Origin: CAZRSW01 sp964602845
Lineage (GTDB): Bacteria > Chloroflexota > Dehalococcoidia > Lucifugimonadales > UBA826
Direction of reading: 5' to 3'
NCBI GenBank assembly: GCA_964602845.1
Contig: CAZRSW010000006.1
Coordinates: 1-64,000 of the forward strand
DNA length: 64,000 bases
The notes beneath the pieces were generated by a model that was not told the DNA's origin, searched no databases, and worked only from the letters and a program-made list of their open reading frames with translations. Position numbers and translations under genes: made by a program. Positions 8,599-17,068 of this stretch are shown in pieces; position 1 is the first letter of the stretch; the number at the start of each line of letters is the position of its first letter.

Positions 8599-9378
8599 GT
8601 GGGGTATACAATAGACGAGCAAAGGCTACACAAATTTTTAGAGCAGGTTCGTTCTGGTTCGATTGATATAGGCGAAGCTGTATCGGAACTCAGAAACCTA
8701 CCATATGAGAATCTAGATTTCGCCAGGATAGATCATCATCGATCTATCAGGCAAGGGTTTCCTGAGGTAATTTACGGTAAAGGGAAGACGCCTGAACAAA
8801 TAGCTATCATCTCGGAAAAGGTGATATCACGATCAGGTAAACTCATAGTCACACGGGCTAGCCAGTCTGACTACGAATCCGTTTTGAGTGTAGTGCCTCA
8901 TGCTCGCTACGAACAATCGGCTGGAATTATTACCGCCGAGAATGATACAGGCACCAAAAAGCTTCCCGGTATTGCTGTTGCCTGTGCAGGAACTTCAGAT
9001 TTACCTGTAAGCATGGAGGCATATCTAACGGCCGAAATGATGGGCTGTGAGGTTACCAAAATATTCGACATTGGAGTTGCCGGCATCCACCGGCTTTTCG
9101 ATAAATTAGATGAACTGCAACAAGCGAAGGTTATAGTTGCTGTGGCCGGAATGGAGGGGGCCTTGCCTTCTGTCATTGGCGGCCTTGTCGACGTACCTAT
9201 AATCGCTGTGCCAACCAGTGTGGGCTATGGAGCTAGTTTCGGTGGTCTCTCAGCCTTGCTGGCAATGTTAAATAGTTGTGCTCCCGGGATTGGGGTAGTC
9301 AACATAGACAATGGATTTGGGGCAGGATATCTTGCAGCAAGCATTCTTCTCTCTGGATCTAGATCAAAAAAAGACTAG
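8599..9378 (+). CDS. larB: LarB, nickel-pincer cofactor biosynthesis carboxylase
   Basis: A 259-residue protein closely matching LarB. It has the N-terminal DFARIDHHRSIRQGFPEVIYG region (residues about 38-58), then a PurE-like domain with ACAGTSDLPVSMEA, DIGVAGIHR, VAGMEGALPSVIGGLVD and PTSVGYGASFGG. LarB carboxylates and hydrolyses nicotinic acid adenine dinucleotide, the first step towards the nickel-pincer nucleotide used by lactate racemase and related epimerases. The start is GTG. The partner genes larC and larE are not adjacent in this window, so the pathway must be completed elsewhere. The following gene is a GH105-like protein, not a Lar protein. Confidence 0.92.
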   Translation: MGYTIDEQRLHKFLEQVRSGSIDIGEAVSELRNLPYENLDFARIDHHRSIRQGFPEVIYGKGKTPEQIAIISEKVISRSGKLIVTRASQSDYESVLSVVPHARYEQSAGIITAENDTGTKKLPGIAVACAGTSDLPVSMEAYLTAEMMGCEVTKIFDIGVAGIHRLFDKLDELQQAKVIVAVAGMEGALPSVIGGLVDVPIIAVPTSVGYGASFGGLSALLAMLNSCAPGIGVVNIDNGFGAGYLAASILLSGSRSKKD

Positions 9379-9419
9379 CTACATGCAAACCCTTATTTCC
9401 AAGGAGACGCTTACGTAAA

Positions 9420-11066
9420 TTGAATACCGAATCTGTATTCCACACTCTGCTGCACGATCACCCCGGTGAATTTGAAAGTTATCCTGTCGGAATTAACAAG
9501 ATGGAGGCTTCTATACCTGGGATAGCTCATGTAGATTACCACACAACAAAAACGGTACATAGGGTAGCAGTTGTTGGTGGGATTTCTTCCGTAGGACCAG
9601 GGACTGAAATGTTTCTCGCTGCCTTGAAACACATTTCCCAAACCTTTGCAAACTTGTCGCTTATCGCTTGTTATATAGACTTTGCACATCCGAAAGATTC
9701 AGGCCTACAACCACCGGAAATAGATAAATTTTACTTCAACAACCAACAACCGGAATCGCCATATCTATGGCGGTGGCTAACTATGGGGTCACCTGACTTT
9801 GTGATAGAAATCTGCGAGAGCAACAAAGTGTCAATAGAAACATCAGGATTTGCTCCAAATAGTATGGACCATCAAGAGCACTTTTCAGATCTAGACGACG
9901 CAGGTGGATTTCTCTCTATCATCGCCATGGGAGAGGGGGACACCCCCGGACTGATTCCAGTAGTAAGACTAACATGCCCTCAAAGTAATATTAAATCCGA
10001 GATTGACAGCATTATAGAGCCTTTAGTCACAAACCAGGTCAAACCTTCTCCGGCAAGAATAGAGTTGTCAAAAAGAGAATCTCGCACCCCATTAGAGGTG
10101 GCGACTACCTTGGGTAAGAGGTACGGGCATAAGTTGGACCAACCCATCAATTACACTCAGGGTGTGGCGATAAGTGGTAGGCTGAGATTAAGTGCACTGG
10201 ATAATTCTTACCCGGATCCCACAGAAGAACTCGTTGATCTCCTCAATTTCCTACAGACTCCAAATTGGTTCGAGAAGAACAAATGTAGCGGCGCTAATTT
10301 GGCGGCACTTTGTTGGGCTGACGATCTATGGAGAAACACCAATAACAAGAACTGGAAAAATATCCTCCTAAAAGCAGCCGACGTTTTCCAGGAACCTCCT
10401 GATGGTTGCGCACCTGATCCATGCGATCCAGAATTCCGCTGCGAGGATATGTTCTATATATCGGCGATACAGGGTCGAGCATTCCAAATAACTGGTGATA
10501 ATAAATACTCAGAAATGACTTCAAATTTCTTATTGCAAGCGGAAACCCAACAAGAAAACGGCTTATTTTGGCATAGCAGAGAAACCCCATATTTTTGGGG
10601 AAGAGGTAATGGTTTCGCCGCCTTGGGATTTGCTGAAGCTTTGACGTACCTGCCTCAGGGACATTCCAAAACACAGGAGATACTACAAATCCACAAGAAA
10701 CACCTAAAATGTCTCTTGGACTTTCAATTACCATCGGGTATGTGGAGCCAACTGATAAACTTCGACGGCAGTTACCAAGAGCTTTCTTCGACATGTATGA
10801 TCGGATATGCGTTAGCTAGGGGTATAAGATTAGGATGGTTAGACTCCGAATTTATCCCGGCATTGAGGAAATCTTGGAATGCAGTGTCAAAAAGAATTGA
10901 CGGCCAGGCGAATCTAGTAGACGTGTGCACTGGTACAGGTGTACAAGCTAGAATGCAAGACTACTTTTATCGAAAAGCGGAAAATGGGTACGATGATCGG
11001 GGAGGCTCCATGTCACTGTGGTTCGCCACCGAAATTGAACAATGTTATAGAACATTAAAATCCTAG
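9420..11066 (+). CDS. Two-domain protein with C-terminal GH105/GH88-like unsaturated uronyl hydrolase domain
   Basis: A 548-residue protein. The C-terminal half (about 260-548) is an (alpha/alpha)6 barrel of the GH105 type: CEDMFYISAIQGRAFQITGD (Asp343 aligned with the catalytic acid of WVDDLYM-type motifs), GLFWHSR, FWGRGNGFAALGFAEAL near 392, and SSTCMIGYALARGIRLGWLD. GH105 enzymes hydrate unsaturated uronyl residues left by polysaccharide lyases. The N-terminal ~200 residues form a separate alpha/beta domain with VAVVGGISSVGPGTEM, reminiscent of carboxypeptidase-like folds, but I cannot name it. The start is TTG at 9420 with AAGGAG 13 bases upstream. No signal peptide is present, so it acts on imported oligosaccharides. 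A PfkB (KDG-kinase-like) gene lies 2 kb downstream. Confidence 0.72.
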   Translation: MNTESVFHTLLHDHPGEFESYPVGINKMEASIPGIAHVDYHTTKTVHRVAVVGGISSVGPGTEMFLAALKHISQTFANLSLIACYIDFAHPKDSGLQPPEIDKFYFNNQQPESPYLWRWLTMGSPDFVIEICESNKVSIETSGFAPNSMDHQEHFSDLDDAGGFLSIIAMGEGDTPGLIPVVRLTCPQSNIKSEIDSIIEPLVTNQVKPSPARIELSKRESRTPLEVATTLGKRYGHKLDQPINYTQGVAISGRLRLSALDNSYPDPTEELVDLLNFLQTPNWFEKNKCSGANLAALCWADDLWRNTNNKNWKNILLKAADVFQEPPDGCAPDPCDPEFRCEDMFYISAIQGRAFQITGDNKYSEMTSNFLLQAETQQENGLFWHSRETPYFWGRGNGFAALGFAEALTYLPQGHSKTQEILQIHKKHLKCLLDFQLPSGMWSQLINFDGSYQELSSTCMIGYALARGIRLGWLDSEFIPALRKSWNAVSKRIDGQANLVDVCTGTGVQARMQDYFYRKAENGYDDRGGSMSLWFATEIEQCYRTLKS

Positions 11067-11074
11067 GTTGTGGG

Positions 11075-11863
11075 ATGCTTGAAGCGATTACACTTGGGTT
11101 AATTCAGGGAATTACCGAATGGCTGCCAGTTAGCTCAGAAGGTGTCATAGCAGGCATAGGCCATATTTTCTTCGATAAAGAGCCAATAGAAGCGATCTTT
11201 TTTGCTCTGTGGCTGCACATGGGCACAGCCCTTGCGGCTATTATCACATTCAATTCTATTATAAAGAATTACCTCAAAGAACTAGTGGACAGCCCCGGGG
11301 ACCTATCACCCACATTGAGATTTTTAATCTGTTCTTGCTTGATATCCGGCATCATTGGTGGCTCGATCATACTGATCCTCAGCAATTTTTCTAACAATAC
11401 TGTCACAGGTATAATGCAATATTTCATGACAATCCTAGGAGTTTTTATGACCATTAGCGGCATCATACTGATGTTGCGTAAGAAGAGGTTTGTTCCTAGA
11501 ATTTTAGGTGCCGAACCTTGGCTGGATTCGGTTATTGCTGGCAGTGCACAGGGACTTGCCGTGATCCCTGGGCTAAGCCGATCCGGTTTAACCATATCAG
11601 CTTTACTGGTCAGAAAGTTCGATACTAAAGAAGCACTAACTCTAAGTTTCCTGATGAGCATACCAGCGAGTATCGGAGCTGGTTTAATAGCGTTGGCCAA
11701 TGATAGTGTAGCCTTGACAACTGAATCCGTGGTCGCACTAACTGTCTCCTTTATTACAGGTCTCCTCGTCATTAAAGGGATTCTTAGAATAGCGGATCAA
11801 ATAAGTTTTGGACCATTCATCATCGTTATAGGGCTTATATTATTTGCCGGCTCATTTATATAA
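11075..11863 (+). CDS. uppP: Undecaprenyl-diphosphatase UppP/BacA
   Basis: A 262-residue polytopic membrane protein. It has the two hallmark motifs of UppP: GLIQGITEWLPVSSEG at the N-terminus (Glu and Ser of the active site) and VIPGLSRSGLTISALL near residue 165. It dephosphorylates undecaprenyl pyrophosphate at the outer face of the cytoplasmic membrane, recycling the lipid carrier for cell-envelope glycans. About seven hydrophobic segments are visible. It starts 8 bp after the GH105-like gene. Its stop codon lies within a 22-bp perfect palindrome (11849-11870). The chain ends at VIGLILFAGSFI, normal for the family. Confidence 0.93.
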   Translation: MLEAITLGLIQGITEWLPVSSEGVIAGIGHIFFDKEPIEAIFFALWLHMGTALAAIITFNSIIKNYLKELVDSPGDLSPTLRFLICSCLISGIIGGSIILILSNFSNNTVTGIMQYFMTILGVFMTISGIILMLRKKRFVPRILGAEPWLDSVIAGSAQGLAVIPGLSRSGLTISALLVRKFDTKEALTLSFLMSIPASIGAGLIALANDSVALTTESVVALTVSFITGLLVIKGILRIADQISFGPFIIVIGLILFAGSFI

Positions 11864-11870
11864 ATGAGCC
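11849..11870. repeat. 22-bp perfect palindrome across the uppP stop codon
   Basis: The half-site GGCTCATTTAT is followed directly by its reverse complement ATAAATGAGCC. The last codons of uppP form its left arm. As RNA it can form an 11-bp stem without a real loop, or a shorter stem with an AT loop. There is no T-tract afterwards, so it is not a classical intrinsic terminator on the plus strand. Confidence 0.6.
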
Positions 11871-11977
11871 GTTAGAATATATAACCATACGATCGGGATG
11901 ACGGTTTATAATCCCCGGGCCCTCAGATAAGATAAGTTGGTGAGGCTCCGCGATGGATCAAACGTAGGAGGTGTTAA

Positions 11978-13039
11978 ATGAAGATTGGTGTTGGATTAGA
12001 TCCTACTTTAGGCCTTAGTGTCCATGATGAAGAATCCGCTGCAAAAGAGGCAGCAATGCTTGGATACGAAAGCATATGGACTCCTGAAGGTACCGGGCAA
12101 GACTCTTACCAGATTTGCATGGCAAGATGGATGGCAACAAAACAGGTGGTGGCTGGAGGGTTAGTTACAGGTATCGCCGTATCTCCAGTGATGTGGCGAT
12201 CCCCAACCGCCTTTGCTATGAGCGGAGGTACCATGAGCAAAATAACAGGTGGCAAATTTATTATGGGCTTGGGGGCCGGAGGCGCATACCAGCCAACCGT
12301 AACGAACGCTATTGGACTCTCCATAACATCACCGTTGAGGTTGATGAGGGATTACATGACTATAACCAAGGATCTTGTCAGTGGAAACAGGGTCGAATAT
12401 GAAGGATCGGAAGCTTCATTAATGGGATTACGCCTTGGAATTACTCCTGCTCCTAAAACACCGCTATACCTCGGAGCACTGGGCCCTAAAATGCTCTCAT
12501 TAGCCGGCGAGCTAGCAGATGGGGTCGCATTGAACTGGTGCAGTCCCGATCAAATTGAGTGGAGCAAAAAACAAATCAAAAATGGTGCGGCATTGTCAGG
12601 GAGAGACGCTGGAGACATAAACGTGACAGAATATATACGTGTATGCATAGACGAGGATGAAGAAACAGCTAGAATCGCCCTTGCAAAAGCCACCATGACA
12701 TACGCCCTCGGCCCAAGCGTGCCAACAAACCGTGACCGTAGATTCGGATATCGAGCACACTTTGAAAGAATGGGATTCGCCAATGAGTTAAAAGAACTCG
12801 ACCGAATGAGATCTTTGGGAGCCACCAACGACCAAATTGCCGAATCTTTCCCAGAAAACATCCTACGGTCCGTAGCTTATTTTGGCAAACCTGCCGGTGC
12901 GGCCGCTGAAGTAGCTAGGTTGTCGAAAGGTTTAGACAGGGCAATTGTTAGAGTGGTTTCACCAAGGCCGGGCAGTTTAGAAGCAACCCTCGACGCTATG
13001 ACAGCCTGCCGCCCCTGTTCGATACTGAATCTGGTTTAA
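11978..13039 (+). CDS. LLM class F420-dependent-type oxidoreductase
   Basis: A 353-residue luciferase-like TIM-barrel protein, distinct from the one at 4125. The start MKIGVGLDP, the segment GYESIWTPEG near residue 30, the loop TGGKFIMGLGAGG near 91-103 and PKMLSLAGELADGVALNW (about 170-187) fit the F420-dependent oxidoreductases related to methylene-H4MPT reductase and alcohol/sugar-phosphate dehydrogenases. The substrate is unknown. AGGAGG lies 6 bases before the ATG. The downstream PfkB kinase begins 3 bp after the stop, and the zinc-ribbon gene overlaps that by 4 bp, so these three form an operon. Confidence 0.85.
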   Translation: MKIGVGLDPTLGLSVHDEESAAKEAAMLGYESIWTPEGTGQDSYQICMARWMATKQVVAGGLVTGIAVSPVMWRSPTAFAMSGGTMSKITGGKFIMGLGAGGAYQPTVTNAIGLSITSPLRLMRDYMTITKDLVSGNRVEYEGSEASLMGLRLGITPAPKTPLYLGALGPKMLSLAGELADGVALNWCSPDQIEWSKKQIKNGAALSGRDAGDINVTEYIRVCIDEDEETARIALAKATMTYALGPSVPTNRDRRFGYRAHFERMGFANELKELDRMRSLGATNDQIAESFPENILRSVAYFGKPAGAAAEVARLSKGLDRAIVRVVSPRPGSLEATLDAMTACRPCSILNLV

Positions 13040-13042
13040 ACA

Positions 13043-13993
13043 ATGCCTGAGATGATTAGCATAGGCGAATGTATGATCGAGCTCTTTTCTGAAGAACCGA
13101 TCGAAGTCGCTGAGACTTTTAAGAGGTCCATGGCAGGGGATAGCTTTAACATACTAGTCTCTGCTAGCCGATTAGGTACTTCAACGGGATATATTACAAA
13201 AATCGGGCGAGATCCTTTCGGCGAGCACTTGATAAAAACTCTAGAATCAGAATCCATTGATACCCACCACGTTATGACCTCTGATGAAGGTAGCTTTACC
13301 GCCGTTCACTTCGTCACCATAAACAGTGAAGGAGACCGAGAATTCATTTACTACCGGAAAGGAAGTGCTCCAACAACCATGCGACCCGGCGAGTTGGACG
13401 CATCATATATCAAACAAGCAAAGGTAATGCATTGTAGTGGCATTGCCCAGGCAATTTCTGCATCCGCCCAAGAGACTGTATTGCAAGCAGCCAAGATTGC
13501 AAAAAAGAATGGGGTCTTAGTTTCCTACGACCCAAACTATCGTCATCAGTTATGGGACCACAAAGACGCTAGAACCGCCATGGAGCAACTAATACCCTAC
13601 GTGGACATATTTCTTCCTAGTTCACCAGCAGACTGTGTGCCTCTTTTTAATACCACAGATCCCCATGTTGCGATAAATGAAGTGGAATCTATGGGCGTTA
13701 CTACTACTGTTGTGACTTTAGGTGAAGATGGAGCCTTAATAAGCTCCGGAGACATTCGAATACATATAGACCCAATCACAGAGAGTAGCGTTATTGACAC
13801 CACTGGGGCAGGAGACTCCTTCAAAGGAGCCTTCATACACGGGATCATAGAAGGTATGTCGGTCCATGATTCCGCAATACTCGGCAGTATATCAGCTGGA
13901 ATAACTGTGACAGGCCGAGGCGCGATTTCAGCCATGCCTTACAGAGAAAAGGTTTACTCCCTATTCAAAGACCAAAAAGAGAACCCACAATGA
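13043..13993 (+). CDS. PfkB-family sugar kinase, 2-keto-3-deoxygluconate kinase-like
   Basis: A 316-residue ribokinase-fold enzyme. It has the N-terminal GDSFNILVSASRLGTSTGYITKIGRDPFGEH signature (PfkB signature 1) and DTTGAGDSF at 252-260, with Asp258 as catalytic base and GAG as anion hole. The overall pattern resembles KdgK more than ribokinase or adenosine kinase, but specificity is inferred. A KDG kinase would fit downstream of the GH105-like uronyl hydrolase (9420): unsaturated uronates are converted to KDG and then phosphorylated. It starts 3 bp after the LLM gene and overlaps the zinc-ribbon gene by 4 bp (ATGA). Confidence 0.83.
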   Translation: MPEMISIGECMIELFSEEPIEVAETFKRSMAGDSFNILVSASRLGTSTGYITKIGRDPFGEHLIKTLESESIDTHHVMTSDEGSFTAVHFVTINSEGDREFIYYRKGSAPTTMRPGELDASYIKQAKVMHCSGIAQAISASAQETVLQAAKIAKKNGVLVSYDPNYRHQLWDHKDARTAMEQLIPYVDIFLPSSPADCVPLFNTTDPHVAINEVESMGVTTTVVTLGEDGALISSGDIRIHIDPITESSVIDTTGAGDSFKGAFIHGIIEGMSVHDSAILGSISAGITVTGRGAISAMPYREKVYSLFKDQKENPQ

Positions 13994-14172
13994 ATGAAAA
14001 CGACCGAATCCTCTACTTGGTCAACAGTCTAGATCAAATCCCAGCCTGTCCTAGCTGTGGGATGAGATGGGCCAGTGGAGACTACGAATGCCCCCACTGT
14101 GGAGAGGATTTATACGAAAATTTGATGGTATGGGCGGAGAATGTTCTAAATGAAATCTCTGATCAGAATTAG
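13990..14172 (+). CDS. Small zinc-ribbon protein
   Basis: A 60-residue protein with two CxxC knuckles, Cys20/Cys23 (CPSC) and Cys34/Cys37 (CPHC), forming a rubredoxin-like zinc ribbon. The remaining residues are helical and acidic. Its ATG overlaps the stop of the kinase gene as ATGA, which implies translational coupling and supports it as a real gene despite its size. No function can be assigned. Small zinc ribbons of this type may act in protein-protein or nucleic-acid contacts. Confidence 0.7.
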   Translation: MNENDRILYLVNSLDQIPACPSCGMRWASGDYECPHCGEDLYENLMVWAENVLNEISDQN

Positions 14173-14188
14173 ACACCTTAGAAAAATC

Positions 14189-14866
14189 TCAACTGGTTAC
14201 CCAGCTCACTCCATTCAATACTACTTCCTGAAACCCTTTGTTCCCCTGGCTTCTACCATCATGCCCCAATAGCGTCACAAATACTTTCCCTGATCCATAA
14301 GAACGTGTCCACGCCAATGGGAATGTGCCACCAGCCATTTCGATTTTTTCAGCCCCTTCTCGGTTCTGGTCAAAAACACCACCCACAAAATCAGCTTCCA
14401 AAAAAACTTCATTACCTGCCCTGTAATCAATATTCATGTACAACTCGTCGTCGGTATCAAATCCGTCTAGTCCCCTAGCACATGGATGAGAACAGTTACT
14501 AACATCAACTTTAAAATTGCTGTATGGGGGATGAAAACTCTTACCCATCACCCATCCTCCACCAGTAATCTCAGCATAATCATGCCATTCCTCAGGAACA
14601 CATCCAGAGATGTGTATACAAACAAATCCTTTGCCAGAACTGATATAACTTTTAAGAGATTCCTGCTGAGACCCATCTAGGGCCATTTCTCCTTCTCTCA
14701 ATGTATTGAAAACCAAAGCGTCCGACGAGTCTAAAGTGCCGTCGGTCAATGCTTCCGCATCTTCCCTAAGTGTAACGGCATGCCCTGCTGACTCTAAAAA
14801 CCCCTTTAGAACAGGCGTAGACTCTTCATATGGGTGTCTACCGCCACTCATTAACAAAAGTTTCAT
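14189..14866 (-). CDS. ThuA-like domain protein
   Basis: A 225-residue ThuA-like class-I-glutamine-amidotransferase-fold protein. Supporting segments are LLMSGGRHPYEESTPVLKGFL at the start, GFVCIHISG near 96-104, ITGGGWVMGKSFHPP near 120-134, and PLAWTRSYGSGKVFVTLLGHDGRS near the end. ThuA proteins are linked to disaccharide catabolism, in several cases with oxidoreductases that make 3-keto sugars, but the precise reaction of this family is often unknown. An RBS (AGGAGG) precedes the ATG on the minus strand. It is the last gene of the minus-strand cluster 18912 to 14189, 56 bp after the arylsulfotransferase-like gene. Confidence 0.75.
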   Translation of the reverse strand: MKLLLMSGGRHPYEESTPVLKGFLESAGHAVTLREDAEALTDGTLDSSDALVFNTLREGEMALDGSQQESLKSYISSGKGFVCIHISGCVPEEWHDYAEITGGGWVMGKSFHPPYSNFKVDVSNCSHPCARGLDGFDTDDELYMNIDYRAGNEVFLEADFVGGVFDQNREGAEKIEMAGGTFPLAWTRSYGSGKVFVTLLGHDGRSQGNKGFQEVVLNGVSWVTS

Positions 14867-14922
14867 TGATTTCCTCCTATCAAACTTTAACTTCGAATTT
14901 TTAAACCCTTTGGCCTATAGAA

Positions 14923-16077
14923 TTAGGCTAACACAATCCTATTAAATGGCGAAGAATCAGTCCGTTCACTCCCATACATACGATTAATACTCTGATAACT
15001 CTGGGCCTCTAGTAATCGTCCTTTGAATACTGAATAATCCGAATTATATCTATGGGAACGAAATATCGCGTTGGTTGTGTCACCTGTCCTAAGATCCGGG
15101 CAAAGGAATGGGTTTATGTATTCCCAAACTACATCACCTTCGCGAGTGACTTCAAATAACCTTCCAAAGGCGCCTTCGCATATATGAGTATTCCCGTTCG
15201 GTAGCCTTTCAGCGCTACTTATATTGGAACTAAAAAACGCCATGGCTGGCGTTTCAGTATATTCCCACTCAATTTGATTATTACTTGGATTGACTTCTAC
15301 GATCCTGGATCTATCTGGGCCACGAGAATGGCTACCATTGTCAAATATTTGAATATTACCGTTATCTAAAAATGTGGGGTGGTGCTGGTGCCAAACATTT
15401 CCAGGTCCCCATTTCCACAAAAATTTGCCAGTGTCCCTACTAAGTATTCCTACTGTGCTAGTATTGCGAAAGCTAACAAGAAAATCACCTTCCGGTGTGA
15501 GATTCAGGCAATTGGCGTGTGTCCATTCTCTGCGGTGTTCTAAAGGGCATATAATGTCTTCATCAAACGACAGAGCTTCAGATATATCCCATTCCTTCAT
15601 CGTATCCCCACTAGGCGTCACTTCCCTTATGATGTCTCCGAGAATTCTTGGAGGATCATCATCTGAAGTATGCCCTCCCTTGATTTTCTGTGTCGTCTCC
15701 TCATCCAGTTCCTTGAATAACAGGGCAACCGTGTTTCCATTTTCCATACGTGCAAAATCGTGATGAATCATGGGATCATCATAGCGCCACACAACATTAC
15801 CTTCCCAGTCCAGCTCAATAAGGCCACTTGAAGAGCCTCCCAGGTTGTATACCACCTCAACATCTTTCGGGGGCTTTGTCCTACATAGAAGATTTCCGTT
15901 AGGAATCAGGTAAGCGTAACTTATTCCTTCATCATTATGCCACCTGTGTACAACATTCCCGTTAACATCGAGCAGTGTCGCGTGGTCCCCACCGTTGCTG
16001 GTGAAAAGTGTGTATCCTCCATATGAGTCAGAGGATGTATAAATTAACCCCACCGGGTGGTGAACAGATCTTCCCAT
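14923..16077 (-). CDS. Arylsulfotransferase (ASST)-family beta-propeller protein
   Basis: A 384-residue propeller resembling the arylsulfotransferase family (PF05935/PF14269). Repeated segments of the kind LLDVNGNVVHRWHNDEG, LIELDWEGNVVWRYDDP, MIHHDFARMENGNTVALLF, WHQHHPTFLDNGNIQIFDNG and ERLPNGNTHICEGAFGRLFEV are visible, including the clustered histidines near the active site of this family. ASST enzymes move a sulfuryl group between phenols without PAPS. Unlike classical periplasmic ASSTs no signal peptide is seen, so sulfotransferase activity is not certain. AGGA lies 5 bases before the ATG. It begins 20 bp after the stop of the Sec-type rhodanese and is likely co-transcribed with it. Confidence 0.72.
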   Translation of the reverse strand: MGRSVHHPVGLIYTSSDSYGGYTLFTSNGGDHATLLDVNGNVVHRWHNDEGISYAYLIPNGNLLCRTKPPKDVEVVYNLGGSSSGLIELDWEGNVVWRYDDPMIHHDFARMENGNTVALLFKELDEETTQKIKGGHTSDDDPPRILGDIIREVTPSGDTMKEWDISEALSFDEDIICPLEHRREWTHANCLNLTPEGDFLVSFRNTSTVGILSRDTGKFLWKWGPGNVWHQHHPTFLDNGNIQIFDNGSHSRGPDRSRIVEVNPSNNQIEWEYTETPAMAFFSSNISSAERLPNGNTHICEGAFGRLFEVTREGDVVWEYINPFLCPDLRTGDTTNAIFRSHRYNSDYSVFKGRLLEAQSYQSINRMYGSERTDSSPFNRIVLA

Positions 16078-16097
16078 GGGGTTCCTATATCCCGGAC

Positions 16098-16943
16098 TTA
16101 CTTGACGAGAGGCGTGTCATACCTATTTGCCCACTCTCCCATAGATCCATCGTAGTTTCGAACTCTTTCGTAGCCAAGTAGGTGGAGTACAAACAGTCCG
16201 TGCGCCGCACGGATGCCACCCTGTCAATAAGTGACAACTTCCTTTTCCGGAGTGACCCCAGCTTTCGACAATATCTGTGTGATTTCCTCAGCGGATTTGA
16301 AAGTTTTATAACGATCATTATTTACAAAATTTAGCCACTCGATATGCACAGAACCAGGAATTCTACCAGACCTCTCATTCCCCCTATCATTTATTCCGCT
16401 CCATTCATCATCTGACCTAACATCAAGGAACAAGGTGTCGCTATCTTCTATTCTGCCGACCGCATGATCTAAACTGCACACAAGATCATCTTGTGTTTTC
16501 GGGGTAAAAGTAGCGGCTCTAGGAGCAGCCGAGTCCACAGAAACAGGTCGCCCTTCGTCAAACCACTTCTTCCACCCACCATTAAGTACTTTAGCGTTAG
16601 TATGCCCATAGTAATTTAAAACCCACCAGAACCTAGCCGCCCAAAGGCTACCACTACTGTCATATGATATTACGGTTGTGTTGTCATCAATACCCATGCT
16701 TTCAAAAACATCCCTAGCCACGTCTGGCTCGGCTACCAGCGGATAACCTATCGGATCATTAGTATAATCGGGATGCTTGATATAGTGATGGACCTTAATC
16801 CCGACGGCTCCTCTTATATGAGCTCTTCTGAATGCGTCCATTGGGTCACAGTCAACAATCCTGATGTCCGGGTCATCAATATGTTCTTGGAGCCAATCAC
16901 TATCAACCAAAATATCCGGGTAAACGTAATTATCTAGAGTCAA
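16098..16943 (-). CDS. Two-domain sulfurtransferase (rhodanese), probable selenoprotein with in-frame TGA at the catalytic position
   Basis: A 281-residue tandem rhodanese of the thiosulfate/3-mercaptopyruvate sulfurtransferase (SseA-like) type, read through one in-frame TGA at 16224-16226. The N-terminal domain carries the non-catalytic YDSSGSLWAARFWW loop. The C-terminal domain reads EVVTY-TGA-QGGIRAAHG and then 35 further residues, ending with TAA at 16098. Family members have Cys in this position (YCQGGIRAAH), so TGA replaces exactly the catalytic cysteine. The downstream frame is perfectly family-like to the normal C-terminus (NYDGSMGEWANR), and total length is normal. TGA is an ordinary stop elsewhere in the window. 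A hairpin follows the TGA (16194-16223). The start is TTG with GAGGAC 9 bases upstream. The alternative is a recent nonsense mutation or a base error. Confidence 0.8.
16194..16223 (-). promoter_or_regulatory. Candidate bacterial SECIS element
   Basis: Directly after the TGA, the minus strand reads CAG, seven unpaired bases, then the 7-bp perfect stem TCCGTGC-GGC-GCACGGA, then CTG, which can pair with the CAG. The apical loop begins 17 bases after the TGA and starts with two G residues. This agrees with the published bacterial SECIS model (apical loop at about 16-37 bases, G among the first two loop bases). The sequence is also coding, as is normal for bacterial SECIS elements. Confidence 0.65.
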
Positions 16944-17068
16944 TTATCTATCGTCCTCATATTTCTCTTCTAGTGAGTCCATAGCCTCCTAATGCCAAAT
17001 CCTCATCATGATATTTTTTCTGTGTAAACCTGTAAAGCTTTAATCTCCTATCTGCCCTCAATTGTTGA

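Noticed and set aside
16224..16226. TGA read as ordinary nonsense mutation or as cysteine through a changed code
   Set aside because: The downstream coding is intact, the position is exactly the catalytic residue, and TGA ends several neighbouring genes. A recent mutation or base error remains possible and is stated as the main alternative.
16085..16318. Separate 77-residue ORF overlapping the 3' part of the rhodanese gene
   Set aside because: It is in another frame. The family-like C-terminus is in the same frame as the upstream part, across the TGA, so it is neither a frameshift nor a separate gene.
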